From NCBI GenBank assembly GCA_032718475.1, contig JAUCBJ010002689.1, positions 5,001 to 26,072 of the forward strand: a stretch of DNA of 21,072 bases, in the 5' to 3' direction. How positions within the stretch are numbered: the first letter of the stretch is position 1; each line of letters starts with the position of its first letter. The position numbers and the translations under genes are program-made. Below, piece after piece: positions 9,863-19,363 of this stretch. Origin of the DNA: Nemertoderma westbladi. Taxonomy: Eukaryota > Xenacoelomorpha > Nemertodermatida > Nemertodermatidae. The notes below the pieces were generated by a model. It was not told the DNA's origin, did not search any database, and was given only the letters and a program-made list of their open reading frames with translations.

Positions 9863-9982
9863 TTATTAAGTAATTTAAACAGGACTTAGGATGATCCAAC
9901 TCTATAGCAAATGGAGCGGAAAAAATGAATTCGCCACCAGCGGGAATGGATCACCCTAAGTCCTGTTTTAATTACTTAATAA
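9863..9982. mobile_element. Palindromic MITE-like element with 36-bp inverted arms
   Basis: Left arm 9863-9898 (TTATTAAGTAATTTAAACAG, then GACTTAGGATGATCCA) is the reverse complement of right arm 9947-9982 with 2 mismatches in 36. The central spacer is 48 bp. Beyond TTATTAAG the arms stop matching, which defines sharp ends. No protein is encoded. The structure fits a very short non-autonomous DNA transposon or a foldback element; no clear target-site duplication could be read, so the superfamily is unknown. A transcribed copy would form a long hairpin in the T-box intron. Confidence 0.75.
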
Positions 9983-10098
9983 TTTATACAATCTAATGGA
10001 TGTTAAAAACATATAAATTATAATATTGTTTCATAATTAATTGTCTCAATTACCTATAGAGGGTGGGGGGTGCTCTGGCCGCTATCAGAATTCATCCA

Positions 10099-10240
10099 TC
10101 TCCAGGGGTATATCGAGAGAAATAACATCTAGTTCTCAAAAATAAACTCTTAACCTGTTCTATTTACTTTCGTTTATTGTTTTGGTTATAGAAACTATAC
10201 TCCTTTACCTTAATTGATAATTTAACATTGAGACGACGAT
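10099..10240. repeat. Dispersed repeat, copy 1
   Basis: Shares TCTCCAGGG, AAAATAAAC and CTGTTCTA..TA....GTTTATTGTTTTGG in the same order with 16519-16600. ATTTAACATTGAGACG at 10220-10235 reappears in inverted orientation at 16764-16779. Probably two old copies of an unclassified interspersed element. Confidence 0.45.
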
Positions 10241-10407
10241 ATATTATTTCACGAAATGAGATTCGCTTATCAGTTAACTCTTTAAGTATTATTATATGTC
10301 CTATATATTTTTATCACTAGGCCTACAATACATATTTACTGTACTAATTAAATTAATTGATATGCTATTATAAAGATGCTGTGACCTGTGAACACTCTTC
10401 CTCTAAC

Positions 10408-10618
10408 CTTCCACCTTTTGTAATTATCATCTCTGTTCCGATGGCGTGAAACTTCTTCCACAATTCCCGTCCATCCAGATCGACCTTTATATTGGGATGG
10501 GGCAGCCCTCCGGGAAGGAAGGATGTGGGACCCGGTAGTGGAGGTGGATAGACCGAGGATAAACCCAGAATGTCGGCGGGGTTGAATGAAGGAGGGTATA
10601 TAGTCGTAGGGAGAAAAC
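10408..10618 (-). CDS. Tbx6/16: T-box gene exon A: Pro-rich N-terminal region and start of T-box
   Basis: An exon of 211 nt encoding 69 whole codons plus split codons at both ends. The acceptor is TTCTCTTTAG before 10618 and the donor is GGAAG/GTTAGA after 10408. The first 40-45 residues are rich in Pro, Leu, Gly and Ser (for example [19 protein letters not shown]), as is common just before a T-box. The T-box then starts with [15 protein letters not shown] and [14 protein letters not shown], the canonical LW..F...GTEMI.TK..GR opening. The last two bases (AG) join G from exon B to give Arg, restoring GGRRMFP. No Met in a sensible position precedes it in frame, so translation must start in an upstream exon. 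The reading frame was found by hand; the exon is too short and codon-rich in Pro to stand out as an ORF. Confidence 0.88.
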
Positions 10619-10958
10619 CTAAAGAGAACGAATTATGATAATGGCGCCACGTCCAATATATTATACGAAAGCCGCCTACTACCGGTAACTATCCAAAACT
10701 TGTGCTGTATTTATTATGATATGGATTTTATGATAACAACCAGAGGCCTGTTTGTTGAACACTTCAGTGATGTACCGGTATTTTACGAAGTAGACCAGTA
10801 GGCGATATGTGATGTGCGAGGTATACGATATATAAAGTAAATCTAATGCATTTATATTCAACAACTTATATCCCACCGGGAAATAAAGCCACATTTTATA
10901 CTCATTCGGATTTTAATTAATTAATTAAAAATTAATTAGTTTTAATTATGATATCTGG

Positions 10959-12100
10959 TTATTTAGATCGGTGGTGTGCTTCCTTCGTGCTGGTATGATC
11001 TGGTATGACCTCGTCTTTACTTCGCCAGCAGTGCCCACTGAATCTAAATCTGCGTTCACGGAGGGTGGTTGATACAGGTGGTATTGTACCATAAAGCTCG
11101 GCGTTTGTCATGTGTTGTCTCCAGCTGATGTTTGGGGTTGCCCTTAGTAGTCTTGTGTAAGAACCATCATTTCGTTGTTCAAGTGATTTAGTCAGTGTCC
11201 AGGTCTCACCCCCGTATAAAAATACACTTTCCACTGTGGCTCGAAAGACTTAGTCTTCAGGTGCCTGGAGAGTTCTGATTTCCAGATGGTGATGGTATCC
11301 ATTTTTGATAGAGCTACCCAAGCCTTAGCTTTCCTAACTTCTATGTCATTTTTGCTACTCTCAATCTGTGATCCAAGGTACTGGAAGTCGTCAACCTTCC
11401 TTAGTTGATTATTATCAATGGTTGTCAAGTTTCCATCAACATTAAAGGTCATGAATTCGGTCTTGGTAGCATTTATATGCAATCCAACCTCCTTAGCAGC
11501 CCTCTCCACTTTATTTAGTAGAAGCTGTGCATCTGCTAGCGTATTAGAGAGCAGGGCAATGTCATCCGCAAAGTCGGTGTCTGTGACTGTAGTTGCCGGA
11601 TATCTACTACTTCTGCGTTCTTGAAGTGTGAATCCCAGATCTTCACCCTTTGTGGCCGTCCTCATTGCGTAATCCAGCACAATTACAAATAGTAATGGTG
11701 CTAATGTGTCACCTTGTAGTACGCCAGCCAGGATTGAGAAAAACTCAGTTTCACCATCTGGTGAGAGTACCTGCGCTTCTTTGTCACAATATAACAATCC
11801 AATGCCAGCAACAATTACTTCTGGTATTCCATAAGCTCTTAGGATTTCAAGCATTTTAACTCTATGGATAGAGTCGAATGCCTTCTTTAAGTCCACAAAA
11901 GTCATGACTGCGGGGAGATTCTTTGACTTAATTCCTTCAATCAGTCTCCGTAGTGCAAGTATCTGAGCTATTGTTGATCTACTTGGTCGAAATCAGTTTT
12001 GGCTCTTACGCAGTAGTTTCTCTATGTGAGGCCTAATCCTATATAGAATCATTTTATTGTATATTTTGGCAGCTACCACAAGCAGACAGATCCCACAATA
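10959..12100 (-). pseudogene. LINE reverse transcriptase and C-terminal domain, disrupted
   Basis: RT motifs run from AAKIYNKMILYRIRPHIEKL through FVDLKKAFDSIHR (11899-11861, first catalytic Asp in the DLKKAFDS motif), GVLQGDTLAPLLF and DFADDIALL (about 11572-11561, the YxDD box in FADD form) to GLHINATKTEFM and FQYLGSQI. TGA at 11995-11993 replaces the Gly of NGFRPSRST. After a one-base loss near 11242 the frame shifts and continues VFLYGGETWTLTKSLEQRND, then RLLRATPNISWRQHMTNAEL, and ends FSGHCWRSKDE before unrelated sequence. The catalytic residues are intact, but the reading frame is not. It copied its own RNA into genomic DNA in the past. Confidence 0.88.
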
Positions 12101-12109
12101 GTTTGTTGG

Positions 12110-12680
12110 TATTTTTAACTTTGTAGGCTATCTTAAGATCTTCTCTCTTACAAGTAACCTCAGAGTTTTGCCATGGCACATACTGTTTTCGTTTGGGTTT
12201 CTGGGGGATATGCCTCTTAGCTGATTCCTTGTGGTCTGTTATTATATTCTGGTATATTGAATCAGTGGACTGATCATCATCCATTGACTGAAATGCTTCA
12301 AAGCGGTTTTGAACTTCTACTGTGTAAGTATCCTTTACAGTATTGTCACTTATGAGTTTCTCCCAGTCATAGTTGATTTGCTTGCTTGTCCTGGGTTTGC
12401 TGGCTCTCAAACGGAGTCTGATCTCTGCAGTGACAGTTCTGTGGTCCGAACCAATTAGGTTGAACGAGCTGTATGCCTCGCAGTTGATCATGCTGTTTCT
12501 CCACTTTTTGTTTATAAGGATGTAAATCCAGTTGTGCTTTGGTTCCATTAGGGTATTGAAAGGTCCATAGCTTCCCCTTACTCTTTTCAAATGTGTTGTT
12601 TGTTGGTATCAATTCACATTCTTCCATTAGGTCTAAAAGTAAGTACCCATTTCTGTTAGAACTGGTGTTAACATGGGATT
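12110..12680 (-). pseudogene. LINE endonuclease fragment (EEP family)
   Basis: The first frame reads SNRNGYLLLDLMEE, then FEKSKGKLWTFQYPNGTKAQ. After a one-base insertion at about 12526 the other frame gives YILINKKWRNSMINCEAYSS, then FNLIGSDHRTVTAEIRLRLR. NGxLLxDL, GKLWTF, DYILIN and SDHR are conserved in the last part of LINE endonucleases, and SDHR holds catalytic residues of the fold. The N-terminal catalytic half is absent. A charged linker (RASKPRTSKQ to about KREDLKIAYKV) follows before the deletion junction. It is dead by truncation and frameshift. Confidence 0.85.
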
Positions 12681-14046
12681 GTGTAATTTTAAATTTTTGA
12701 AATTCTTAGTTCTTATGTGATTTATTGCTATTAAATGCGATAATTCCTTTTCTGTAAATAATTTTTCCTCTGCGCAAGTTAATTTATTATTTAGAAAACA
12801 TTCGAGTATCTCTAAGTGTCGTATATTTTTTAGATTTCTCACTGAAATGAAGATGTAGGCCTATTTACAATTTCTTACATAGAATACAAATACACCCATA
12901 TCAAATAATAAACGCACCTAAAGGAATGTTATAGCTATCTAAGATATACAAACCGTTCTTTTCATTAACTTGGATAAACTCACCTGGTTGAATGTGATAT
13001 AGACCAGAGCCAGTTGCTATGCAACTGTAACCTTGCGATGTTTGTGATTGGTTGGACATTTCTTATTGAGTGAAAGGATCTGTCAATTCATATAATATGT
13101 GTACCTAACAAATCTTCCTCGAATAACGGAAGTTTAATTTAAAACTAATTTTAATTTTAAAATACCAAATTAAAACGAATGCTTATAAAGGAATCACTGC
13201 TGTAATATAAAGTAATATATATTACTTGATTAAATCAAAAGCGGGGTTATTTATAATTTTTCAATAAGTTATAAAATAAATATGTAGCTAGTAAAATCCA
13301 AATTTTTCAAATATATTAAAAGCTTTGGTTAGTGTGAGCCATATTTATGTAATACTTTAACAATAATATAATGTTAAGTAAGATAACGGTGACGCAGTTT
13401 TGCGTTACAGCCAATCGCATATAGCAATGCAATGCCTAACCGTAATCTATTGGGCTAATTTTATTGTGGAATCTTGTGATTGGATTAGGCCTCATACTAC
13501 ACCACAGTATTCAAATCCATTGTGCAGGGTTCATATCTTGGTTGGAAAGGCCCTAGTACCAGTATCCTGGAAATTGCAATACATCTTTTCACCGCTGGGG
13601 TTCCGTAAGCAAACATCCGATCTCAGGGTCCAGTAACAATCATTGGCTAACTTAAATTTTACCACCTGCGATAGGAAACAACAACCTTTTCCATCTTTGT
13701 TTCAGAAAGCTTCTTTTAAAACTTGATTCATAGGTCGGAATAACCTTTGACATATTCACTAATCGTCTACTTCACTAATTATTTCCCCATTTAAACCGGT
13801 TGTTATCTTTCTTTCATTGACCATGACAACAATTGGTTTTTAAACTCAGATGCTTAAAAAGTTTCTGGGTGGTTGGTGACATCCCGCCGAACGCCGAGAA
13901 AATCACCTGTGCCCTGTGCGATGTGATGCTGATACTATGTGCTGCGATACAGCCCCGTACTGATCTTGATGGTAGGGGAGGGGGATTGCTTACTTACTAT
14001 ATATCTACATTCGGCCTGATGCATTGCAACACTGCACATTGAGATG
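12681..14046. other. No gene recognised
   Basis: AT-rich sequence with CCAAT-like words near 13409 and 13480 but no convincing promoter arrangement, exon or RNA gene. The small open frames have no recognisable motif. Part of the stretch just right of 13950 may be the 3' untranslated remainder of the LINE fragment at 14047-14334. Confidence 0.5.
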
Positions 14047-14334
14047 CTATTGTGGATTAACAAAAAATGCGTGCCACCACAACTCCCTATCCCCCGTGAC
14101 TTTCGCGAGATTATCCGCATCTTCAAGGTCAGTGTACTTTAAGAAGCATCTTAAGAACTGTCCACGTTGCTTATGTTTTCCAATAGGCTGCCAAAGCGCA
14201 AGACTGTGTACAGGCTGGTCTTCACGAAAAAATAAATGTCCTACAAAACGGAGGAGGCTCAGTTCCAAGGCGCAAGCTTGGGGGTCCAATGAGAACTCTA
14301 ATGTTATATAGTGTCTGGTTGCAGATGTGTGCAT
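14047..14334 (-). pseudogene. Probable LINE C-terminal fragment
   Basis: An open frame of 95 codons contains LSLLRFVGHLFFREDQP, ALWQPIGKHKQRGQFLRCFL and LAKVTGDRELWWHAF. The spacing of LR.vGH..R..D...., W.P.GK..RG and DR..W matches the C-terminal end of many LINE proteins, after the RT domain. No RT motifs are found upstream within the window, so this is a short relic. The assignment rests on these few motifs; chance resemblance cannot be excluded. Confidence 0.5.
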
Positions 14335-15128
14335 TGTACTTGAACTCAGTTAGAACCCATATCATGGACTCCCATATATAGGAGTCTAAGTAGTCGAACT
14401 TTAAGTTTCTGACGTATCCTTATGTGACCAGCTTACTTACAATAATGAATCAATTATAAGGTGCGTTATCCATATGCACGCACAGACGCACAGCACCCGA
14501 ATTCTTAAATTGTTGAAGTGTGATAGATTCACGACATGATAATCATGAGAATCCTTTAAACTGTGAGGCAAGTTTGGAAGTTTCTATTTTATTGAATTTG
14601 ATTGAGTACAAGGAGTTTATGGAATAATAAATAAATATAAACTACTGGTTAAACGATTGCCGTGACATGGACGTCCAATGTTACACGTATTTCATTGGCT
14701 CTTGTCTTCCGTGTCTGGAATATAATTAAATAATATATTCCACGATGTTTTGCAAGCAAGTAAGATTCGCAGCGGAAAACATGCTATATGCTAAGTCTAT
14801 ATCTATTTTGAAACGAAATTCATTTTGCATTGCCCATATCGGTACCAACAAATTCGACAAGGAAGAAGTCGCTTTAGAAACTGGGCCAATATTGATGAAT
14901 ACACTTTTTTCAAACCTTGTAGTTAAATGTTTGAAAGTGAAGATTTAAAATTACCAACTGCATAAATAGGGTTACCAAAACTATCATGTTTCCGATTTCA
15001 TGCAACTTAATTAAGTTATAAGATTTGTATAAAAGATAGAGAAGGTCGTGTCAAAGAATAAATGAGAGTCGTGTCTTACTTAAGTGATACACTATATATT
15101 TCTTTCTAGGACATTTATTTATAGTTTT
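14335..15128. other. No gene recognised
   Basis: AT-rich non-coding sequence. A 67-codon open frame at 14745-14948 (plus) has no family resemblance and no supporting signals. Nothing else stands out. Confidence 0.5.
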
Positions 15129-15290
15129 ATGTTGTCCAGGTGGTTAGAGCATCAGTTCAATAGATAGAGCATCAAAGTTCCTGCCTTACAAGTAAAGAGA
15201 GGAGTATTCGGGTTGCCTCCGGCTCCGGTGGTTCGTGTTTTTTGATGAAGTCCACAGAACCCGGCCGGATAAGGTATAATAAATGCCAAG
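15129..15290 (+). mobile_element. Decayed SINE copy
   Basis: GTCCAGGTGGTTAGAGCATC resembles a tRNA-type box A head. Downstream, CCTGCCTTACAAGTAA and AGAGGAGTATTCGGGTTGCC, then TCCGG, match the other SINE copies at 9434 and 15955. Box B is not recognisable. Boundaries are approximate. The 64-codon minus ORF here is a shadow of the repeat. Confidence 0.6.
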
Positions 15291-15866
15291 ACGGTACTGA
15301 CCAATGTTCTATCCGTATTGCGCCTTGTGTATGCTTATCATGTATGTAAACAGGTGTTGCTTCCAAATGAAAATATTGATTTATATGTAAATATTAAAAC
15401 CACGAGAAAGATGACTATTGCAATACAATATAATCTCTGGTATTATACACATGAATTATTACTGTGATCAAAGTCACTCTAATAAAATAATGTATTATTT
15501 CTGCATAAGATCAATGATTATTTGGTCAATTAGGCCATCATGTATATTATATCGTTTACAACACGATAAATAGCAGGCCAACATATGCTACAAAGAAGCA
15601 TTCTATGATAGCCGATGAATTTATAAATAAGCAGCTTTATGTTAATAATATATAACAAGTAATCAGATTGGTTCGCACTCCTATACTCAAAACAAACAGT
15701 GATGAATGGAAAATGAAAAATGCGAGATTATTGAAACAATTTTTTTATTTGACTATTGTCACTCACTCTCGATACAATTTTAACCTTTACTGCACTGTAC
15801 TTTGCACCCATAATAATATCTTCCCGATAAATATTAAAATAATTATTACACGCATAAGGGAAGCGA

Positions 15867-15990
15867 ACCCAGTGGTGCAATGGGTTGAATGATTATAGAG
15901 TGTTCAATCTTGGGAGTTAGAGTGGCGCCCTCCCTGCCTTATAGATAACAGCCAAGAGAAAGGAGTCTTCGGGTTGCCTCCGATGATTCA
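15867..15990 (+). mobile_element. Decayed SINE copy
   Basis: CAGTGGTGCAATGGGTTG is box A-like. TAGAGTGGCGCCCTCCCTGC and AGAAAGGAGTCTTCGGGTTG, then CCTCCG, match the bodies and tails of the copies at 9241 and 15129. It confirms one dispersed family with a conserved tail block AGAGGAGTCTTCGGGTTGCC. Ends are approximate. Confidence 0.6.
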
Positions 15991-16076
15991 CACGTTCACC
16001 TATCAGTTTACTTTACTGCTTGTTCAAGAGAGTTGCATTCGACAGTTTTATTGTGGTAACGTTTGAGATTCACGCT

Positions 16077-16249
16077 GGGGAGGGGGAGGGAGGAGGAGGG
16101 AGGGGGAGGCCGGGAGGGAGGAGGGGGAGGCCGGGAGGGACGAGGGGGAGGGGGAGGCCAGGAGGGAGGAGGGAGGAGGGGGAGGGGGAGGCCAGGAGGG
16201 AGGAGGGGGGGAGGGGGAGGCCGGGAGGGAGGAGGAGGGAGGGGGGAGA
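16077..16249 (+). repeat. Purine-only G-rich minisatellite (GGGAGG-type)
   Basis: About 170 bp of G and A with a periodic GGCC or GCCA interruption (GGGGGAGGCCGGGAGGGAGG-type units of 22-30 bp). Many runs of three or more G suggest quadruplex potential, and the strand asymmetry suggests triplex potential. The Gly/Arg- and Pro-rich open frames on both strands are composition artefacts. Confidence 0.93.
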
Positions 16250-16518
16250 TCAAATTTTCAACCACTTTTTTTTATATTCGCCACACATCGCCCTCCTTCA
16301 ATTTTTTCAAAAATTGAATAATTGAACAGTGGCATATTTAGCGTATTTAAGTTAAGGAGTGGGATAAACCATGAGTGTGAAACTTCTAAAATGAGGTTGT
16401 AAAACATCACTGTCGGCACTACAGAAAGTACTGGGTTGCACTACTGATAGTATTACTGTCGGTTCTACTATTTACATTAACTGTTGATGTTAACTTTCGA
16501 CGCAATAAGAAATAATGA
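16250..16518. other. Non-coding with short internal repeats
   Basis: AT-rich sequence. ACTGTCGG(C/T) followed by ACTAC or TCTAC occurs twice near 16409 and 16456. No gene or RNA recognised. Confidence 0.4.
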
Positions 16519-16780
16519 TTCTCCAGGGCAAGTAACAACTGATTACTCCCAAAATAAAACTGTAATCTGTTCTAATTACCTTAGTTTATTGTTTTGGATA
16601 GAAGGACGTGACACTGATAACCTATAAAAAATATTTATTTAATTAATTGAATTTATAATTTATTAATAATTTACTCATTTACATTTAGACATTTATTTAC
16701 TGACTGACTGATTATTGATTGATACTTTAGGCTACTACTAAATTCAGCGAGACAGTAATATTTCGTCTCAATGTTAAATG
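16519..16780. repeat. Dispersed repeat, copy 2
   Basis: 16519-16600 matches 10099-10186 in direct orientation (TCTCCAGGG, AAAATAAA, CTGTTCTA, GTTTATTGTTTTGG). 16764-16779 matches 10220-10235 in inverted orientation. The intervening sequence is not alignable by eye. Unclassified. Confidence 0.4.
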
Positions 16781-16987
16781 ACACAATACTTTTTTCTTCT
16801 CCATTGACATCACTCATTGTGTCCTCTGATTTTGACTTTTATTTCATTTCGTTTAATTTGTTTTATTTACTTCATGCATTGTTATAGTACTTCTAATACT
16901 TCTAATTGCACATTATATTTAATGTAAATTTAAAACTGACAAATTTATGTTGATGAAAGAGGACGCCGCCTTGTCGCAATGCGAGTT

Positions 16988-17026
16988 GGCGGTGGAATTG
17001 GGTGGCGGTGGAATTGGGTGGCGGTC
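16988..17026 (+). repeat. 16-bp short tandem repeat, 2.4 copies
   Basis: GGCGGTGGAATTGGGT occurs twice in tandem followed by GGCGGT. It is a small local duplication with no evident function. Confidence 0.85.
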
Positions 17027-18411
17027 GCCCTAAAATGTGAAGTCTGATATGGGTGATATGATTATGAAGATGATCAGCAACTCCATCTGTTTATATGCCC
17101 AAACTACACCCCCATCTGTAAAAGCTTCTGTGGGATATAACTGGCCCTTTTGCTTCGCAATCCAGTTTCCCCCCAGGCGCTGGAATACTCTAAAAAGCTC
17201 TCTAACTATATATATATTCCCCTCGCCCGCAAGGTACCGTTATAGGTGTTTTAACGGACATAAAAGTCATTCTTCTATATACGTGCTTTGGAGGACATGG
17301 TAAGGCAAAAAACCCGCAATGCACCAAATACATTTACACAGCTTAGCCGTGATGATTCAGATTACGACATCTAACAGCTGGTTGCTGACATGGAAACGGC
17401 CATTGGACAAATGGTTCTTTGTTTAGCTTAAGCCAATCAGAGCGATTTTTTCTGTCGATGTGGAGATATTCGGCCGATCATACTAGGAGTGTTCAGTCTT
17501 ACTGTTTTTTCTTGATACTGTTGTGTTGTTTCTATCTAGGCCAGGAACACCGGCTCTAGAGTCAACTCGTTTTCATACTTTAGAAGAAACATTAGTAGGC
17601 TTAAATTATAGAGCGTATAACTGTTATCATAACATAACAATCGGTGCAACTCCGTTCAGTCTTGCATTATCGGTTCAACATACATTATTATACTGCTGTT
17701 TACTGTTGTGTTTTGGTTGAATATTATTTGGAGAACATATATAAAGAACCCAAATTTCCCAATTTTCTTGATACACTACAGGTTAGAGAGACGGGTTATA
17801 TATAGCGATTGCGACTTATATTGTTGTGGTTTGTAGTGAATTTAATGCTATTTGATAAGCACTACATAGGTCAATTGCTGTTCGCTTTATATATGATAAA
17901 ATTCATTGACGGTCGGCAAATTAGTGAGCAGTATTGTGTGTTACCGGTAGTGTGCCTGATTGTGACTGATAACTAAGCATTTCCTAAAGAATGCGCCTCA
18001 TACGTGAATCATAAGCCTTACTGACTTACCGTTGTGATTAGTATAAGTCATATCTCTGTTTACCTAGATAGAGCGCCACGTCCTAAAGGAACTGTTAATA
18101 TTTCCCGAAAGTGAATAATATTAGTCAGAAATTATTTATTAACGATCAATCGAATAATACAGTAAGCTTACACTGCAATAATAATCTAAGCCCTCAGAAT
18201 CCAGCCCCCCGGGTATATCCAGCGGGTGAATGGACGCGCACTAGGCTGGCTTCTGCTAATGTTGTGTTTATTGGTATTAAATATTTGTCAACTTCTAAAG
18301 TCTATTTGTAAACCAAAAGACATATAAATTTTGGCAGGTTAAACTGCTAAAGGTCTTCAAAAGCGCGTACAATAACAGTTATTGACTTTATTGCAGTAAA
18401 CAATAAAGTTG
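17027..18411. other. No gene recognised
   Basis: Non-coding sequence of mixed composition. The open frames at 17037-17303, 17523-17720 and 18111-18311 (plus) lack recognisable motifs, and their starts are not supported by any other signal. An unrecognised exon of the T-box gene (N-terminal, poorly conserved) could hide here, but I cannot show one. Confidence 0.45.
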
Positions 18412-18456
18412 AAAGTACCGGTCAACCGGTAAACCTGAACCGGTACATCTGTAGGC
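18412..18456. repeat. ACCGGTAC-rich flank, left of LINE
   Basis: Three ACCGGT hexamers within 35 bp (GTACCGGTCAACCGGTAAAC, then CTGAACCGGTAC). GAACCGGTACATCTGTAGGC at 18437-18456 reappears as GAACCGGTACTTCTGTAGG at 19952-19970 on the other side of the LINE, so the element inserted in, or copied, a local ACCGGTAC/CTGTAGG repeat. Confidence 0.7.
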
Positions 18457-18484
18457 ATTAATCGTTAAAAATTGTGACTGTTAT

Positions 18485-19363
18485 GTGTACCTGGGGGCTC
18501 CCATAACACAGGACGGTAAGTTGGAAACCGTGTATAATATTCATTTGACCGAAAAATCTAAGCAAATAACCAAATTCTATGGTTTCCTTGATAAACACAA
18601 CTTTATGCCAGTATGGTTGAAATTATATGTATTTAGAGCCGCAATAATTTCCAGTTTGTTTTACAGCTGCGAAACCTGGCTTGGGAGTCAGCCTATTGAG
18701 ATATACTCAAAATATTGCAAGATGTTGTGCAGTACAATAGGGGTTCGTCCAAACACAGTGCGTGAAACACTATTCACTGAAACTGGCGAACCAAATCCGA
18801 AATCTCTAGTCGAGCACAAACAGCGAAAATTCCTGATAGGAATTCTAGCTAAACCAGATTTACATGAACCTCTAATTATGGTGCTTGATATGTGCAGGCA
18901 GTCCGGGACTAGAATGGCCAAGACGATAGACAAGATCGTTGCAGACGACCGGAATCCTTTGCAAGCCGGGCGTACGACTATAAAAACCACAATCGCAAGC
19001 GCAACTTCCACGCGAATGTCAATATATCGTGAGGTGAACCCGAACCTAGACAAACCGTCAGTCTACAGCTCAGGGTCCATTGTAGATGAGAAATTGAGAA
19101 TCAGCTGGTCCCGCTTTCGCTTGACGTCTACAAACCTGGCCGTAGAGCGTGGACGATGGAGCCGTACCGACCGAAACTCGCGAATTTGTGCTTGCGGGGA
19201 TACCCAGACCGAGCTACACATTCTGAAAGATTGTCCTCTTCTAAAGAACGATCGGGATTCCCTTCACCCATTCCGCATAACGTCTCTCAATGACTTGCAA
19301 AACCCTCACACAATAGGCTTAGTACACCGCGCACTATGTGTGCTCGAAGGCCATATTGGCTAA
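18485..19363 (+). pseudogene. LINE polyprotein C-terminal domain (CR1-like), open but 5'-truncated
   Basis: An open frame of 292 codons starting at GTG in VYLGAPITQDG; the frame is open further left to about 18455, and no ATG start fits the homology. Order of features: YLG motif after the RT palm (residues 2-4), a thumb region with LKLYVFRAAIISSLFYSCETW (62-65 CETW), a helical region with VEHKQRKFL, the block LRISWSRFRLTSTNLAVERG then RWSRTDRNSR, and a zinc-knuckle-like CACGDTQTELHILKDC (Cys235, Cys237, His245, Cys250). The same arrangement ends LINE proteins in cnidarians and lower deuterostomes, as I recall. The RT catalytic core and endonuclease are absent, so it cannot move by itself. Lack of any stop over 292 codons indicates a fairly recent insertion. 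Confidence 0.88.

Larger units (their letters stand above)
9501..10407. other. Intron interior with MITE, no gene seen
   Basis: AT-rich non-coding sequence between the SINE and exon A of the T-box gene. Apart from the palindromic element at 9863-9982 and a dispersed repeat at about 10099-10240 (both listed separately), I see no coding block or RNA gene. Confidence 0.6.
621..10618 (-). other. Tbx6/16: Partial T-box transcription factor gene, Tbx6/16-like (four exons)
   Basis: This is the gene-level model joining exons 10618-10408, 4146-3988, 3768-3660 and 767-621 on the minus strand. Seen in sequence: each junction has GT donor and AG acceptor, phases match (2, 2, 0), and the joined product reads through without a stop as about 209 residues, roughly 45 Pro-rich residues followed by T-box sequence. 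T-box proteins are nuclear, sequence-specific DNA-binding transcription factors. Known of the family: [27 protein letters not shown] and H.V.ADDL...RW..F....PETSF are typical of Tbx6/Tbx16/VegT members, which act in mesoderm and tail development in chordates. [12 protein letters not shown] is also shared with Tbx2/3, so the subfamily call is an inference. Introns are 6261, 219 and 2892 bp. Missing are the start-codon exon(s), the exon beginning near ITQLKI that closes the T-box, and the C-terminal exons. Confidence 0.85.
10959..12680 (-). mobile_element. Decayed non-LTR retrotransposon (endonuclease/reverse transcriptase LINE)
   Basis: Fragments of one LINE ORF2-type polyprotein in order on the minus strand: the C-terminal part of an EEP (apurinic-like) endonuclease, a linker, reverse transcriptase, and a C-terminal domain ending SGHCWRSKDE. 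It is truncated at both ends and internally deleted: the linker jumps at about 12095-12120 straight to RT motif (NYCGICLLVVAAKIYN), losing roughly 200 residues or more. Frame breaks are at about 12526 (one extra T), an in-frame TGA at 11995-11993 and one missing base near 11242. The family resembles LINEs with FADD/YADD and GVLQGDTLAP motifs that are common in marine invertebrates; the clade is not certain. It lies upstream of T-box exon A, possibly in a further intron of that gene. Confidence 0.9.

Noticed and set aside
14745-14948. A 67-codon plus-strand frame
   Set aside because: No domain, no splice or promoter support, and AT-rich context; expected by chance.
16008-16325. Gly/Arg-rich or Pro-rich proteins over the GGA tract
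   Set aside because: Both strands and several frames are open because of the purine-only composition; no flanking domain.
18688-19053. A 121-codon minus-strand frame
   Set aside because: It is antisense to the LINE C-terminal frame, which has clear family motifs.
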